64,000 nucleotides of DNA from Pectinatus brassicae (lineage in GTDB: Bacteria; Bacillota; Negativicutes; Selenomonadales; Selenomonadaceae): contig NZ_JACHFH010000010.1 of the NCBI RefSeq assembly GCF_014201835.1, forward strand, positions 21,535 through 85,534. The letters run 5' to 3'. Under the pieces are notes generated by a model, which was given only the letters and a program-made list of their open reading frames with translations, searched no databases and was not told the DNA's origin. Shown piece by piece: positions 37,584 to 47,237 of this stretch; the first letter of the stretch is position 1, and every line of letters starts with the position of its first letter. The position numbers and the translations under genes were made by a program.

Positions 37584-38234
37584 ATGGAATATAGTTTTGC
37601 TTTTTGGAGTTTGATAGCATTTGCTGTGATTTTACTAATAATGGGATATCGGTATTTACCGCAAAAAAGAATTTTTTACATATTTGGTATTATTATATTA
37701 GGAAGTTTATTTTGTATAGTGTTTTTTTGGCATCCACAGCAAAAAAAATCATTAACAGAACAGCAGAAAATGCAGATTTTTAGCGAACAATCTTTTTTTG
37801 TGACGTGGTATGAGGGTTATAAGAAATATATCAATGATGCTGACCATATTTGGAGCAGGTACAATGATATTATTGATGAGTTTCATGATGATCAGATAAG
37901 TTTGGCTTTGGCGAAAAATGAAATATCAAAGCTGAATCATGATTCTGATGAATTGCAGAAAAAAATGCAGACGGCTTTGCCCCCAAAGGGATTGTCTGAT
38001 ATAAACTACAATTTGGTATATGCTGTATTAAACAAGACTAAGCAGTATACAGCGGAACAAAATAAAACTATAAAGCTTACCAGCCAGACAATATTGGCGG
38101 ATAAATTTATAGAACAGAAGCATGATATGCAATATGAGCAAATGGACAATATTAGAATATTAAATGCACCGGTAGAACTCAATATTGCCAGTGACATAAA
38201 TACGATAAAAAATAATCTTAGCTTAGAAAATTAA
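37584..38234 (+). CDS. Membrane-anchored protein of unknown function
   Basis: I do not recognise this 216-residue protein. Two hydrophobic segments (about 7-24 and 31-50) are followed by a 165-residue hydrophilic, mostly helical region rich in Asp, Lys and Gln, probably outside the cytoplasmic membrane or in the cytoplasm depending on topology. No catalytic motif is seen. GGAGAGAG precedes the ATG. It stands just upstream of rsmH where mraZ often lies, but has no resemblance to MraZ. The 93-base gap to rsmH has no terminator, so they may be cotranscribed. Confidence 0.75.
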   Translation: MEYSFAFWSLIAFAVILLIMGYRYLPQKRIFYIFGIIILGSLFCIVFFWHPQQKKSLTEQQKMQIFSEQSFFVTWYEGYKKYINDADHIWSRYNDIIDEFHDDQISLALAKNEISKLNHDSDELQKKMQTALPPKGLSDINYNLVYAVLNKTKQYTAEQNKTIKLTSQTILADKFIEQKHDMQYEQMDNIRILNAPVELNIASDINTIKNNLSLEN

Positions 38235-38327
38235 AAAAAATGATAAAAAAAAGAGGAATATTAATATAAATCTAGAAACCATATTAGATAAACTAATAAA
38301 ATGTTTAAGTAAGGAGTGTTCACCTGA

Positions 38328-39263
38328 GTGGAATTTCATCATTTAAGTGTTATGGCTGATGAAGTTATTGACGGATTAAAAATAAAACCTAATGGAATTT
38401 ATGTGGATTGTACATTGGGAGGGGCAGGTCATTCCTCACGTATAGCGCAGCGACTTAATTCAGAAGGAATGCTGATAGGCATAGATCAGGACGAAATAGC
38501 TGTGCAGGCGGCTAAAGAGCGTTTGTCACAATATGATTGTCAAATAAAAATAATTCATGATAATTTTAAAAATCTTAATAATATTTTACAGGCTGCTGCA
38601 ATTAAACAAGTGGATGGTATCTTATTTGATTTAGGCATTTCATCACCGCAAATTGATGATGCTGAGCGTGGCTTTTCCTATATGCAGGATGCGCCTTTGG
38701 ATATGCGTATGGATAGAACGGCAGCTGTTTCAGCCTATGATATTATTAATAAATATACCAAAGAACAGCTGACAGCTATCTTTACGGATTATGGTGAAGA
38801 ACGCTGGGCTAAAAGGATAGCCTTATTTATCGAAGAATATAGAAAAGATAAGCCGGTCGAAACAACACAGGAACTTGTTGATATTATTCGGCGGGCAATA
38901 CCTTCAGCTGTGCGCAGGCAACAAACGGGACACCCGGCTAAACGTGTTTTTCAGGCACTGCGAATTGAAGTTAATAATGAATTGAAGATATTGGAAGACA
39001 CATTTACTTGTGCAGTAGATTATTTGGGTGTTGGGGGCAGAATTGCTATAATAACCTTTCACTCCTTAGAGGATCGTATTGCTAAAAAAACCTTAAAATT
39101 TATGTCTAGAGGATGCATATGTCCGCCAGAACTGCCTATCTGCATGTGTGGTCATAAAAAACAAATTAAGCTTTGTGGAAAAGCAGTATTACCATCAGTA
39201 CATGAATTAGAGGATAATTCACGCGCTAAAAGTGCAAAATTACGGATTGCAGAAAAAATATAA
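38328..39263 (+). CDS. rsmH: 16S rRNA (cytosine(1402)-N4)-methyltransferase RsmH
   Basis: RsmH (MraW) methylates C1402 of 16S rRNA using S-adenosylmethionine. The 311-residue protein starts EFHHLSVMADEVIDGL and has YVDCTLGGAGHS (cofactor motif), GILFDLGISSPQID, DMRMD, HPAKRVFQALRIEVNNE and FHSLEDRI. The start is GTG at 38328 with TAAGGAG upstream. It opens the dcw cluster here; the usual mraZ is absent in front. Confidence 0.97.
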   Translation: MEFHHLSVMADEVIDGLKIKPNGIYVDCTLGGAGHSSRIAQRLNSEGMLIGIDQDEIAVQAAKERLSQYDCQIKIIHDNFKNLNNILQAAAIKQVDGILFDLGISSPQIDDAERGFSYMQDAPLDMRMDRTAAVSAYDIINKYTKEQLTAIFTDYGEERWAKRIALFIEEYRKDKPVETTQELVDIIRRAIPSAVRRQQTGHPAKRVFQALRIEVNNELKILEDTFTCAVDYLGVGGRIAIITFHSLEDRIAKKTLKFMSRGCICPPELPICMCGHKKQIKLCGKAVLPSVHELEDNSRAKSAKLRIAEKI

Positions 39264-39294
39264 CACTTTCCCCAAAAAAATGGAGGCACAGAGT

Positions 39295-39681
39295 ATGGCA
39301 CGCTATAATACGTATGGAAATTTAGCTGAAAAAACAGTATACGAACAACCTGCTAGACATACTATACAAAAACAAAGAAATGCAGCCAGAGTAATTAAAC
39401 AGCAAATTCCATTAAATACCAAGTTAAGACTGCGGTGTTTGGCGTTAGTAATGCTTGTTGCTTTTATGGCAATGTTTGTTACTTTTCGCAATAGCGCTGC
39501 TGTTAGCAGTGGCTATCAGCTTATAAAATTAAATAAAAATGTTGCCGCATTGGAAAGTGAAAATGATCGATTGCGCTTGGATATTGCTAAGCTAAAATCG
39601 CCGGAACGGATAAAAAAGATTGCTGTAAACAATCTTAATATGGCGCTGCCTGATAAGATGTATTTTGCTAACCAGAATTAG
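39295..39681 (+). CDS. ftsL: Cell division protein FtsL
   Basis: FtsL is a small bitopic divisome protein acting with FtsQ/DivIB and FtsB/DivIC. The 128-residue protein has a basic cytoplasmic tail, one membrane helix (about 46-64) and a periplasmic coiled coil (about 74-105: LIKLNKNVAALESENDRLRL), followed by a short C-terminal domain with SPERIKKIAVNNLNM. The ATG at 39295 has GGAGG at 39282-39286. Identification rests on topology, coiled coil and position after rsmH, since FtsL sequences diverge widely. Confidence 0.88.
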   Translation: MARYNTYGNLAEKTVYEQPARHTIQKQRNAARVIKQQIPLNTKLRLRCLALVMLVAFMAMFVTFRNSAAVSSGYQLIKLNKNVAALESENDRLRLDIAKLKSPERIKKIAVNNLNMALPDKMYFANQN

Positions 39682-39698
39682 TAATTGTTTCAAATGAC

Positions 39699-39724
39699 AG
39701 GGGCTGTTTTAACAGCTCCTTTTT
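39699..39724 (+). terminator. Terminator after ftsL
   Basis: AGGGGCTGTT and AACAGCTCCT form a 10-bp stem with one G-U pair and a very short loop, followed directly by TTTT. It separates rsmH-ftsL from the murE transcript, in the position where ftsI is normally found. Confidence 0.8.
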
Positions 39725-39739
39725 AGTTTGTAATTTATC

Positions 39740-39748
39740 TGTTATAAT
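39740..39748 (+). promoter_or_regulatory. Extended -10 promoter before murE
   Basis: TGTTATAAT contains a TGn extension and a perfect TATAAT at 39743-39748. No good -35 lies 17 bases upstream, only T-rich sequence from the terminator, which fits an extended -10 promoter. It would restart transcription about 25 bases before the murE start. Confidence 0.55.
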
Positions 39749-39780
39749 ATATTTGTTTTGTAAAAATAGGAGGTATAATA

Positions 39781-41277
39781 ATGCCGAAATATATAAATGA
39801 GCTAGTGGGAAAAATAGTATCAGCTAAAGTAACTAATTCTGATAATAAATTGGTTACAGCTATTGAATGTGATTCTCGTAAAGTGCGGGAAAATACATTG
39901 TTTGTCTGCATTAAAGGAGCTACCGTTGATGGTCATGATTTTGTAGCACAAGCGGTAAAAAATGGCGCAGCAGCTGTCTTGGCTGAAAAAGATGTTGAGG
40001 TTCCTGCTGATGTGGTTAAAATCATCGTTGCCGATGTACATAAAGCTATGGAAGAAATTGTACCGTATTTTTATGATTATCCAGGGAAAAAAATGCGCAT
40101 GATTGGTGTGACCGGAACAAATGGGAAAACAACTATCACCTATATATTGCGTTCTATTTTGCGTAATGCTGGATATAAGGTTGGCGTTATAGGCACAATA
40201 AAAATACTCATTGAAGATGAAGAACAGGAAATTCACAACACAACGCCGGATATAATTGATCTGCAGCAAATATTGGCACAGATGGATGAAAAAGGTATGG
40301 ACTATGTTGTAATGGAAGTATCTTCACATGCCTTGGCTTTAAATCGTGTTGCTGGCTGTGAATATGATACAGCCGTATTTACTAATCTTACGCAGGACCA
40401 TTTAGATTTTCACAAGACTATGAAAAACTATGCTTTGGCTAAAGCTAAATTATTTGATTCACTTACAGCAAATGCCAGTAAAGATAATAAAACGGCGATA
40501 ATAAATATTGATGATAAAGCCGGAAAGATAATGCAACAGCACAGTAAGTGCGAAGTGTTGACTTATGCGATAAATAATACAGCAAAATTAAAGGCTGCGG
40601 ATATAGATATACATGCAAATGGGGCTGAATTTACCTTGCAGACAGATAATGGCGCTTTGGCGTTGTCGCTGAATATAACAGGGCTGTTTAATATATATAA
40701 TGTTATGGGCGCAGTAGGAGCTGCTGTTGCTGAAAAAATTGACAGCAAAATTATTGCCGATACATTAGCACAATTTCATAGTGTGCCAGGCAGATTTGAA
40801 CTAGTACGTGGTGGTCAGGATTTTTCCGTAATAGTTGATTATGCTCATACACCAGATGGTTTGGAAAATGTTTTAAAAACAGCTAGGCAGATAGCAAAAC
40901 AAAGAATTATTACAGTATTTGGCTGCGGCGGTGACCGTGATAGGACAAAAAGACCGATAATGGGAGAAATTGCTGCCAGATTATCAGATGTGGTATTGGC
41001 AACTTCGGATAATCCGCGCAGTGAAGATCCGGAATTTATATTATCAGAAGTAGAAGCGGGTGTATTGCCGGCATTACATGGCAATATGCATGAAAAGATA
41101 ACCGATAGAAAAGATGCTATATATAGGGCTGTAGAAATAGCTGCTAAAGACGATATAATTGTTATCGCAGGCAAAGGTCATGAAGATTATCAGATATTAA
41201 AAGATAAAACGATTCATTTCGACGATAAAGAAGTAGCATTAGCTGCAATAAAAACAAAATTAGCGGAGGATAAGTAA
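39781..41277 (+). CDS. murE: UDP-MurNAc-L-Ala-D-Glu--meso-diaminopimelate ligase
   Basis: MurE adds the third residue of the peptidoglycan stem peptide. The 498-residue protein has the P-loop TGTNGKTT (111-118), the carbamylated-lysine region, FTNLTQDHLDFH, and GCGGDRDRTKRPIMG. The specificity motif DNPR (TSDNPRSEDP) indicates meso-diaminopimelate rather than lysine. GGAGG lies before the ATG. It begins the second segment of the wall cluster and is followed by murF without a gap. Confidence 0.97.
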   Translation: MPKYINELVGKIVSAKVTNSDNKLVTAIECDSRKVRENTLFVCIKGATVDGHDFVAQAVKNGAAAVLAEKDVEVPADVVKIIVADVHKAMEEIVPYFYDYPGKKMRMIGVTGTNGKTTITYILRSILRNAGYKVGVIGTIKILIEDEEQEIHNTTPDIIDLQQILAQMDEKGMDYVVMEVSSHALALNRVAGCEYDTAVFTNLTQDHLDFHKTMKNYALAKAKLFDSLTANASKDNKTAIINIDDKAGKIMQQHSKCEVLTYAINNTAKLKAADIDIHANGAEFTLQTDNGALALSLNITGLFNIYNVMGAVGAAVAEKIDSKIIADTLAQFHSVPGRFELVRGGQDFSVIVDYAHTPDGLENVLKTARQIAKQRIITVFGCGGDRDRTKRPIMGEIAARLSDVVLATSDNPRSEDPEFILSEVEAGVLPALHGNMHEKITDRKDAIYRAVEIAAKDDIIVIAGKGHEDYQILKDKTIHFDDKEVALAAIKTKLAEDK

Positions 41278-42651
41278 GTGCCGTCTTTCAGCTTAGAACA
41301 GATAAAAACATATACAAAATGTCAGGTTTTACAGGAAACAGCAAATTCATTTACCAATATAAGCACAGATACACGTAAAATAGAAAAAGGCATGCTGTTT
41401 TTAGCGATAAAAGGCGAAAAATATGATGGACACGATTTTATTGCAACAGCGATTAATAATGGAGCAACGGGCATTATTATTTCTGATAAAAGAAAAATAC
41501 CAGCAGATTTACAGCACAACATCACAATTGTCGTAGTCGATGATACACTGCAGGCTTATCTTGATATTGCAGGTGGCTGGCGCCAGCAGTTTAAATTGCC
41601 GTTAGTGGCAGTAACTGGTTCTAATGGTAAAACTACTACTAAGGATTTAACAGCAGCAGTTTTGGCCGCAAAATATAATGTATTAAAGACACAGAAAAAT
41701 TTTAATTCAGAAATAGGTATGGCCCTGACTTTATTAGCGCTGCGGCAGGAACATAATATTGCCGTTATTGAAATGGGTATGCGTGGATTAGGACAGATAA
41801 CGGCTCTAGCCAAAGCGGCTAAGCCAGAAATAGGTATAGTGCTTAATGTAGGTCATACTCATTTGGAACTCTTGGGGTCACAGGAAAATATTGCTAAAGC
41901 AAAGGCAGAATTGCCGCAGGCACTTCCCCAAAATGGCAAAGCTGTTTTAAATAATGATGATGAATTTGTAAGAAAAATGGCAAAAGCAACTGCTGCTGAT
42001 ATTATAACATTTGCTATAAAAAATTCTGCCGACATAAAAGCGGAAAATATAAGAATTATTGATAATAATAAAACAAAATTTAATTGCATCTTGCCAAATG
42101 GACAATTTGAATTTATAATACCGCTTATCGGTGAACACAATGTTTATGATGCATTAGCAGCGATTGCTATTGGCTATATTATGCAGATGCCACCGCAGCT
42201 TATTCAAGAGGGACTTAATGCTTTTAAATCATCGGGAATGCGGTTTGAGATGACAAAATATAGGGATTGTACTATTATTAATGATGCTTATAATGCCAGC
42301 CCTGTTTCAATGAAAGCATCAATAAAAAATATAATGACTATGGCGGGAAAAAGGCGTATAGTTGTTTGTGGCGATATGAAGGAACTGGGAAGCATCGAAA
42401 AAACAGCGCATGAAGAGATTGGTGTTTTTTGTGTCAAAAATAATATCGATATTTTAATAACATTAGGACCTCTGGCAAAATGGGCCGCGCAGGCGGCTAG
42501 AGACAAAGCAATGCAAAATGTATATACATGTGAAGATCATCTGCAGATAGCCAAGCTTTTGACAAAAATACTGCAAGCGGGAGATATCGTTTTGGTCAAG
42601 GGCTCACATAGTATGCAAATGGAAAAAATAATAAGTTTACTGGGGAAATAA
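41278..42651 (+). CDS. murF: UDP-MurNAc-tripeptide--D-alanyl-D-alanine ligase
   Basis: MurF attaches D-Ala-D-Ala to complete the UDP-MurNAc-pentapeptide. The 457-residue protein shows TGSNGKTTTKDLTAAVL, EMGMRGLGQI, LNVGHTHLELLGS and INDAYNASPVSMKA, all family motifs. The start is GTG immediately after the murE stop, with GGAGG overlapping the end of murE. D-Ala-D-Ala is supplied by ddl further along the cluster. Confidence 0.97.
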   Translation: MPSFSLEQIKTYTKCQVLQETANSFTNISTDTRKIEKGMLFLAIKGEKYDGHDFIATAINNGATGIIISDKRKIPADLQHNITIVVVDDTLQAYLDIAGGWRQQFKLPLVAVTGSNGKTTTKDLTAAVLAAKYNVLKTQKNFNSEIGMALTLLALRQEHNIAVIEMGMRGLGQITALAKAAKPEIGIVLNVGHTHLELLGSQENIAKAKAELPQALPQNGKAVLNNDDEFVRKMAKATAADIITFAIKNSADIKAENIRIIDNNKTKFNCILPNGQFEFIIPLIGEHNVYDALAAIAIGYIMQMPPQLIQEGLNAFKSSGMRFEMTKYRDCTIINDAYNASPVSMKASIKNIMTMAGKRRIVVCGDMKELGSIEKTAHEEIGVFCVKNNIDILITLGPLAKWAAQAARDKAMQNVYTCEDHLQIAKLLTKILQAGDIVLVKGSHSMQMEKIISLLGK

Positions 42652-42653
42652 GA

Positions 42654-43625
42654 ATGACAATGGCAGTTTATCCAATTGCTGGCTTTATCACAGCCGCAAT
42701 TGTAGTACTTATATCTGGACCGAAAATAATACCGTGGCTCCATCGGCTGAAATTTGGACAAAGCATAAGAGAAGAAGGGCCTAAAAGTCATCAGGCAAAG
42801 TCAGGGACACCGACAATGGGCGGAGTAATGATAGTATTGGGCATAACAATCAGTACATTGTTATTTGCCCATATAACAGTGCAAACAATGCTGGCATTAT
42901 TTATAATGCTGGGATACTTCTTAATTGGTTTTATCGATGATTATATAAAAGTAGTGTTAAAGAGAAATTTAGGCTTAAAAGCATGGCAAAAACTTTTAGG
43001 ACAGTTAATAATAGCTCTTATTGTTACATATTTTGGCATACATAATAATATACTTGCCACAAAGCTATGGATACCTTTGCTTAATGTAGATATCAATATT
43101 GGAGTTTTTTATTATATTTTGGTACTGTTCGTTTTTGTGGGGACAACAAATGCGGTTAATCTGACAGACGGCTTAGATGGATTGGCAGCAGGAACAGCAG
43201 CCATAGCAACATTTATTTATGCACTTATATGTTTATATTTTCTTAAATTTGATTTAGCTGTTTATTGTTTATCCTGTACTGGAGCATTAGTGGCCTTTTT
43301 GCGTTTTAATAAACATCCGGCTAAGATTTTTATGGGTGATACTGGCTCATTGGCTTTAGGCGGAGTTATTGCTGCAGCAGCGGTGTTAACACAGACAGAA
43401 ATACTCTTAATAATTATTGGGGGTCTTTTCGTAATTGAAGCGTTGTCAGTGATAATACAGGTAATATCATATCGCTATCGTAATGGCAAGCGAGTTTTTT
43501 TGATGAGTCCCCTGCATCATCATTTCGAATTAAAGGGCTGGCCTGAAACAAAAGTGGTAAAAAGATTCTGGTTGACAAGCATTATATGCGGGTCAGTAGG
43601 ACTTATTATATTGCTGATTAGCTAA
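42654..43625 (+). CDS. mraY: Phospho-N-acetylmuramoyl-pentapeptide transferase
   Basis: MraY is the membrane enzyme that transfers phospho-MurNAc-pentapeptide to undecaprenyl phosphate, forming lipid I. The 323-residue protein has about ten membrane helices, GTPTMGGVMI, FIDDYIK (aspartates), NLTDGLDGLAAG, MGDTGSLALGG and SPLHHHFELKGWPE. In most clusters murD and ftsW come next; here murG follows after 33 bases. Confidence 0.97.
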   Translation: MTMAVYPIAGFITAAIVVLISGPKIIPWLHRLKFGQSIREEGPKSHQAKSGTPTMGGVMIVLGITISTLLFAHITVQTMLALFIMLGYFLIGFIDDYIKVVLKRNLGLKAWQKLLGQLIIALIVTYFGIHNNILATKLWIPLLNVDINIGVFYYILVLFVFVGTTNAVNLTDGLDGLAAGTAAIATFIYALICLYFLKFDLAVYCLSCTGALVAFLRFNKHPAKIFMGDTGSLALGGVIAAAAVLTQTEILLIIIGGLFVIEALSVIIQVISYRYRNGKRVFLMSPLHHHFELKGWPETKVVKRFWLTSIICGSVGLIILLIS

Positions 43626-43658
43626 GATGAAATAGTAAATGAAAATAAAGCAGGTAAT

Positions 43659-44768
43659 GTGATGAAAATAATATTTTCCGGCGGCGGAACTGGTGGACAT
43701 ATTTATCCGGCGCTGACTTTGATTGAGACGATAAAAGAAAAATATCCCCAGGCCGAAATCCTGTATGTTGGAACGAAAAAAGGATTAGAGGCTGATATTG
43801 TTCCTAAGGCGGATATCCCATTTGCAACAATTAACATAGAAGGTTTTGCTCGTAAATTATCATTACATAATTTGGTGGTAGTGGGGAAAGCAGCTATGGG
43901 ACTGCTAAAGGCACGCCGAATAATAAAAAAATTCTCGCCGGATGTTGTTGTGGGAACTGGCGGCTATGTTAGCGGCCCCTTATTAATGATGGCGGCATTA
44001 ATGAAAATACCTACATTGATTCAGGATCAAAATGCAGTTCCTGGGGTTACAAATAAGATACTGGCAAAATTTGTTACTAAAATTGCCTGCGGTTATGAAT
44101 CGGCATGTAAATTTTTTCCAGCGGATAAAGTGCAGCTGACAGGTAATCCTATTCGTAAGGATGTATTGTCTTACACGCGCAGCGAAGCAATAAAAAAATT
44201 AAAATTGGATCCAGCTAAAAAAACACTTTTGGTAACTGGCGGCAGCAGAGGGGCACGCCGTATAAATGAGGCAATGCTCGATGTTTATAAATCCTTTGCC
44301 AATAGTGATAAACTGCAGATATTGCATATTACTGGCAAAACAGAATATGAAAGATTTATTGACAGTGTAAAGCGGGAAAATATTGATTTGGCAAAAGTAA
44401 GCAATATCCAAATTAAGCCGTATTTATATGATATGCCGCAAGCATTAGCGGCGGCGGATGTAATTGTTTCACGGGCTGGGGCAATTGGATTAGCTGAGAT
44501 CACAGCCAGAGGTCTTGCTTCAATCCTTGTCCCATATCCTTATGCAGCAGAAAATCATCAGGAATATAATGCTAAGGCTTTAGTCAATGCTAAGGCCGCT
44601 AAAATGATTTTGAATAAAGAATTAAATGGTCAGGCATTGATTGTAATGCTGGAAGATTTACTGCAGTCACCAGCTGATTTATTACAGATAGCTCAAAATA
44701 GTAAAAAAATGGGTTATCCGCAGGCAGTAGATAATATTGTATCTATGATTGTATCAATAGTAAAATAA
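43659..44768 (+). CDS. murG: Lipid II synthase MurG
   Basis: MurG (GT28) transfers GlcNAc from UDP-GlcNAc to lipid I at the inner face of the membrane. The 369-residue protein has the N-terminal loop GGGTGGHIYPAL, GTGGYVSGPLL, QDQNAVPGVTNK and the C-terminal donor region SRAGAIGLAEITARG and PYPYAAENHQEYNA. The frame opens with GTG at 43659 directly followed by ATG at 43662; either may be used. Confidence 0.97.
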   Translation: MMKIIFSGGGTGGHIYPALTLIETIKEKYPQAEILYVGTKKGLEADIVPKADIPFATINIEGFARKLSLHNLVVVGKAAMGLLKARRIIKKFSPDVVVGTGGYVSGPLLMMAALMKIPTLIQDQNAVPGVTNKILAKFVTKIACGYESACKFFPADKVQLTGNPIRKDVLSYTRSEAIKKLKLDPAKKTLLVTGGSRGARRINEAMLDVYKSFANSDKLQILHITGKTEYERFIDSVKRENIDLAKVSNIQIKPYLYDMPQALAAADVIVSRAGAIGLAEITARGLASILVPYPYAAENHQEYNAKALVNAKAAKMILNKELNGQALIVMLEDLLQSPADLLQIAQNSKKMGYPQAVDNIVSMIVSIVK

Positions 44769-44803
44769 AATACATTAACAAATTATGGCAGGAGGAAATT
44801 TTT

Positions 44804-46168
44804 TTGCTTAAGGATATAAAAAAACTTCATTTTATTGGTATCGGCGGAGTGGGCATGAGTGCTATTGCCGAAGTTTTATTGGAAAAAGGTTATAAAATAT
44901 CAGGTTCGGATTTAAATGAATCAGATATTGTAAAAAATTTAGCAGCTAAAGGTGCTGTAATTTATAAAGGTCATGCGGCAGATAATATAACAGATTGTGA
45001 TGCTGTAGTTATATCTTCAGCAATAAATGATGACAATCCAGAAATTGTGGCGGCTAAGGGGAAAGATATAAAGATATATCATCGCTCAGATATGCTGGCG
45101 GCATTGCTTAATTCTGCACAGGGAATTGCTGTTGCAGGTTCCCATGGTAAAACAACAACATCATCTATGCTCAGTGTAGTACTTGATAATGCCGGCGTAG
45201 ATCCTACAGTTATAATTGGCGGAGTAGTTGATTATTTTAAGGGGAATGCCCAGTTGGGGCAGAGTGATTATATAATTGCTGAAGCCGACGAGAGTGATGG
45301 TTCATTTTTAAAATTTAATCCATATGTATCAGTCATAACTAATATTGAAGATGATCACATGGATCATTATGGCAGTATGGAAAATATAATGGCAGCATTT
45401 AATGAATTTGTTGGCAATACAGCAGATGCAGGAGCAACTGTCATATGTTTTGACCATGAAAATGCGCGTAAAATTGCTAACAATACACAAAAAACAATAA
45501 TTTCCTATGGAATTGACAATGAAGCTGATTATAAGGCTCAGGATATCAATATGTCTAAGCATAAGACAAGCTTTACAGTTACATATAAAGGTGATGTATT
45601 AGGAAGTATCGAGCTTAATATGCCTGGGCGCCATAATATATTAAATGCTCTGGCAACTATAGGAGTATGCCGATTTTTGGCAGTGCCATTTGCTAAAATT
45701 GCAGCTGGTTTTAAATTGTTTAATGGTGCTAACCGACGTTTCCAGACGAAAAAAAGGACTGAAAATTATTGGATTGTTGACGATTATGCCCATCATCCTA
45801 CAGAAATAAAAACAACGATAGAAGCTGCTAAACAGACATTACCTAAACGGTTGATATGTATTTTTCAGCCGCACCGTTACAGCCGTACGCAGCTATTGGC
45901 ACAGGAATTCGGACTGTGCTTTGCTAAAGCTGATGTTCTTGTACTTACTGATATTTATTCAGCCGGCGAAAAACCAATACCGGGAATAACAGGAAAAATA
46001 ATCTATGATGAAGTAGAAAAGACCGGCAAAAAGGCTGTTTATATTAAAAATATGGATGAAATAGCAAAATATGTGGAAACAATTGTAGAACCAGGTGATC
46101 TTATTGTTACAATGGGAGCTGGCAACATTTTTCGCTGCGGTGAAGAACTGGCACAAGATTTGGTATAA
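44804..46168 (+). CDS. murC: UDP-N-acetylmuramate--L-alanine ligase
   Basis: MurC adds L-alanine to UDP-MurNAc, the first step of the stem peptide. The 454-residue protein has HFIGIGGVGMSAIAEVL, the P-loop AGSHGKTTTSSM, ADESDGSFL, TNIEDDHMDHYG and VDDYAHHPTEIK. The start is TTG at 44804 with CAGGAGG upstream. It follows murG by 35 bases. Confidence 0.97.
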   Translation: MLKDIKKLHFIGIGGVGMSAIAEVLLEKGYKISGSDLNESDIVKNLAAKGAVIYKGHAADNITDCDAVVISSAINDDNPEIVAAKGKDIKIYHRSDMLAALLNSAQGIAVAGSHGKTTTSSMLSVVLDNAGVDPTVIIGGVVDYFKGNAQLGQSDYIIAEADESDGSFLKFNPYVSVITNIEDDHMDHYGSMENIMAAFNEFVGNTADAGATVICFDHENARKIANNTQKTIISYGIDNEADYKAQDINMSKHKTSFTVTYKGDVLGSIELNMPGRHNILNALATIGVCRFLAVPFAKIAAGFKLFNGANRRFQTKKRTENYWIVDDYAHHPTEIKTTIEAAKQTLPKRLICIFQPHRYSRTQLLAQEFGLCFAKADVLVLTDIYSAGEKPIPGITGKIIYDEVEKTGKKAVYIKNMDEIAKYVETIVEPGDLIVTMGAGNIFRCGEELAQDLV

Positions 46169-46195
46169 TATAGTCAATATTGGAGGGGCAATGAA

Positions 46196-47128
46196 TTGAA
46201 ATATAAAAAAATCGCTGTTGTAATGGGTGGACCATCATCAGAAGCTGAAATATCACGTAAGACCGCAGAGGCTGTAATAAATGCCCTGCAAAGCAAAAAT
46301 TATGAAGTAAATGCTATTGAACTGAATCCACAAACTATTGTTGATGATGTAAAAAAAAGCCAGTGTGATATAGTTTTTAACGCTGTACATGGCAAATATG
46401 GTGAAGATGGTGTATTACAGGCAGTAATGCAGATGATAAATATGCCATGCACAGGTTCAGATGTATTAGCCAGTGCGTTAACAATGAACAAGGCCGCCAG
46501 CAAAAGGATATTTTTGTCAGCGGGGATATCTACACCTAAAACCATGTTTTTTAAAAAAATTGATGATGAAAAATTTGATATAAAACAACAGATTATGGAT
46601 GGATTTGATTTGCCGGTAGTAGTAAAATCAGTAGATCAAGGTTCAAGTATCGGTGTATTTACAGCAAAAACCGAGCAGGAGCTGGCAGAGGGCATAAATG
46701 AAGCTTTTAAATATAGCCAGGAAATAATTGTTGAAGAATTTATAAAGGGCAGAGAACTTACTGTAGCAGTATATGGCAATAAGGAAAAGCGACCAATGTC
46801 AATAATAGAGATTGTTGCTGAAAACGGTGTTTATGATTATCATAATAAATATACCAAAGGCTGCTCACATCATATTATTCCAGCACCTTTATCAGAAAAA
46901 TTGACTAGAGAGATACAAAAATTATCAGTGGAAGCCTGTGAAATAACTAATTGTACCGGTGTGGCTCGTGTCGATTTGATGCTGAGTGAAGATGATATTC
47001 CGTATGTATTGGAAATTAATACAGTACCAGGCATGACGGAAACTTCACTTGTACCTGATGTGGCTCGCCATGATGGTATAGAATTTGCCGATTTATGCGA
47101 AATGATGCTGGAGATGGTAGAAAAATAA
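46196..47128 (+). CDS. ddl: D-alanine--D-alanine ligase
   Basis: Ddl makes the D-Ala-D-Ala used by MurF and is an ATP-grasp enzyme. The 310-residue protein, DdlB-like in length, has VVMGGPSSEAEISRKTAEAV, NAVHGKYGEDGVLQ, VVKSVDQGSSIGV, VEEFIKGRELTVAVYG and VLEINTVPGMTETSLVP. Start TTG at 46196 with GGAGGGG nearby; the ATG six bases earlier is followed at once by a stop in its own frame. murB, often between murC and ddl, is absent. Confidence 0.96.
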   Translation: MKYKKIAVVMGGPSSEAEISRKTAEAVINALQSKNYEVNAIELNPQTIVDDVKKSQCDIVFNAVHGKYGEDGVLQAVMQMINMPCTGSDVLASALTMNKAASKRIFLSAGISTPKTMFFKKIDDEKFDIKQQIMDGFDLPVVVKSVDQGSSIGVFTAKTEQELAEGINEAFKYSQEIIVEEFIKGRELTVAVYGNKEKRPMSIIEIVAENGVYDYHNKYTKGCSHHIIPAPLSEKLTREIQKLSVEACEITNCTGVARVDLMLSEDDIPYVLEINTVPGMTETSLVPDVARHDGIEFADLCEMMLEMVEK

Positions 47129-47131
47129 ATT

Positions 47132-47161
47132 TTGACGGCATTATTATAAAGCTGATATTTA
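47132..47161 (+). promoter_or_regulatory. Possible promoter before ftsQ
   Basis: TTGACG at 47132-47137 and TATTTA at 47156-47161 are 18 bases apart, and TGA precedes the -10 as an extension. It would give ftsQ, DUF881 and sbp a transcript of their own with a leader of about 70 bases. Confidence 0.4.
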
Positions 47162-47237
47162 ATTCATATGTAGGAGAATTTATAAAATAAAAGGGTTATG
47201 CTAAAGAGGGGAGTGGGCAAAAGCCTGTAATTAATAT

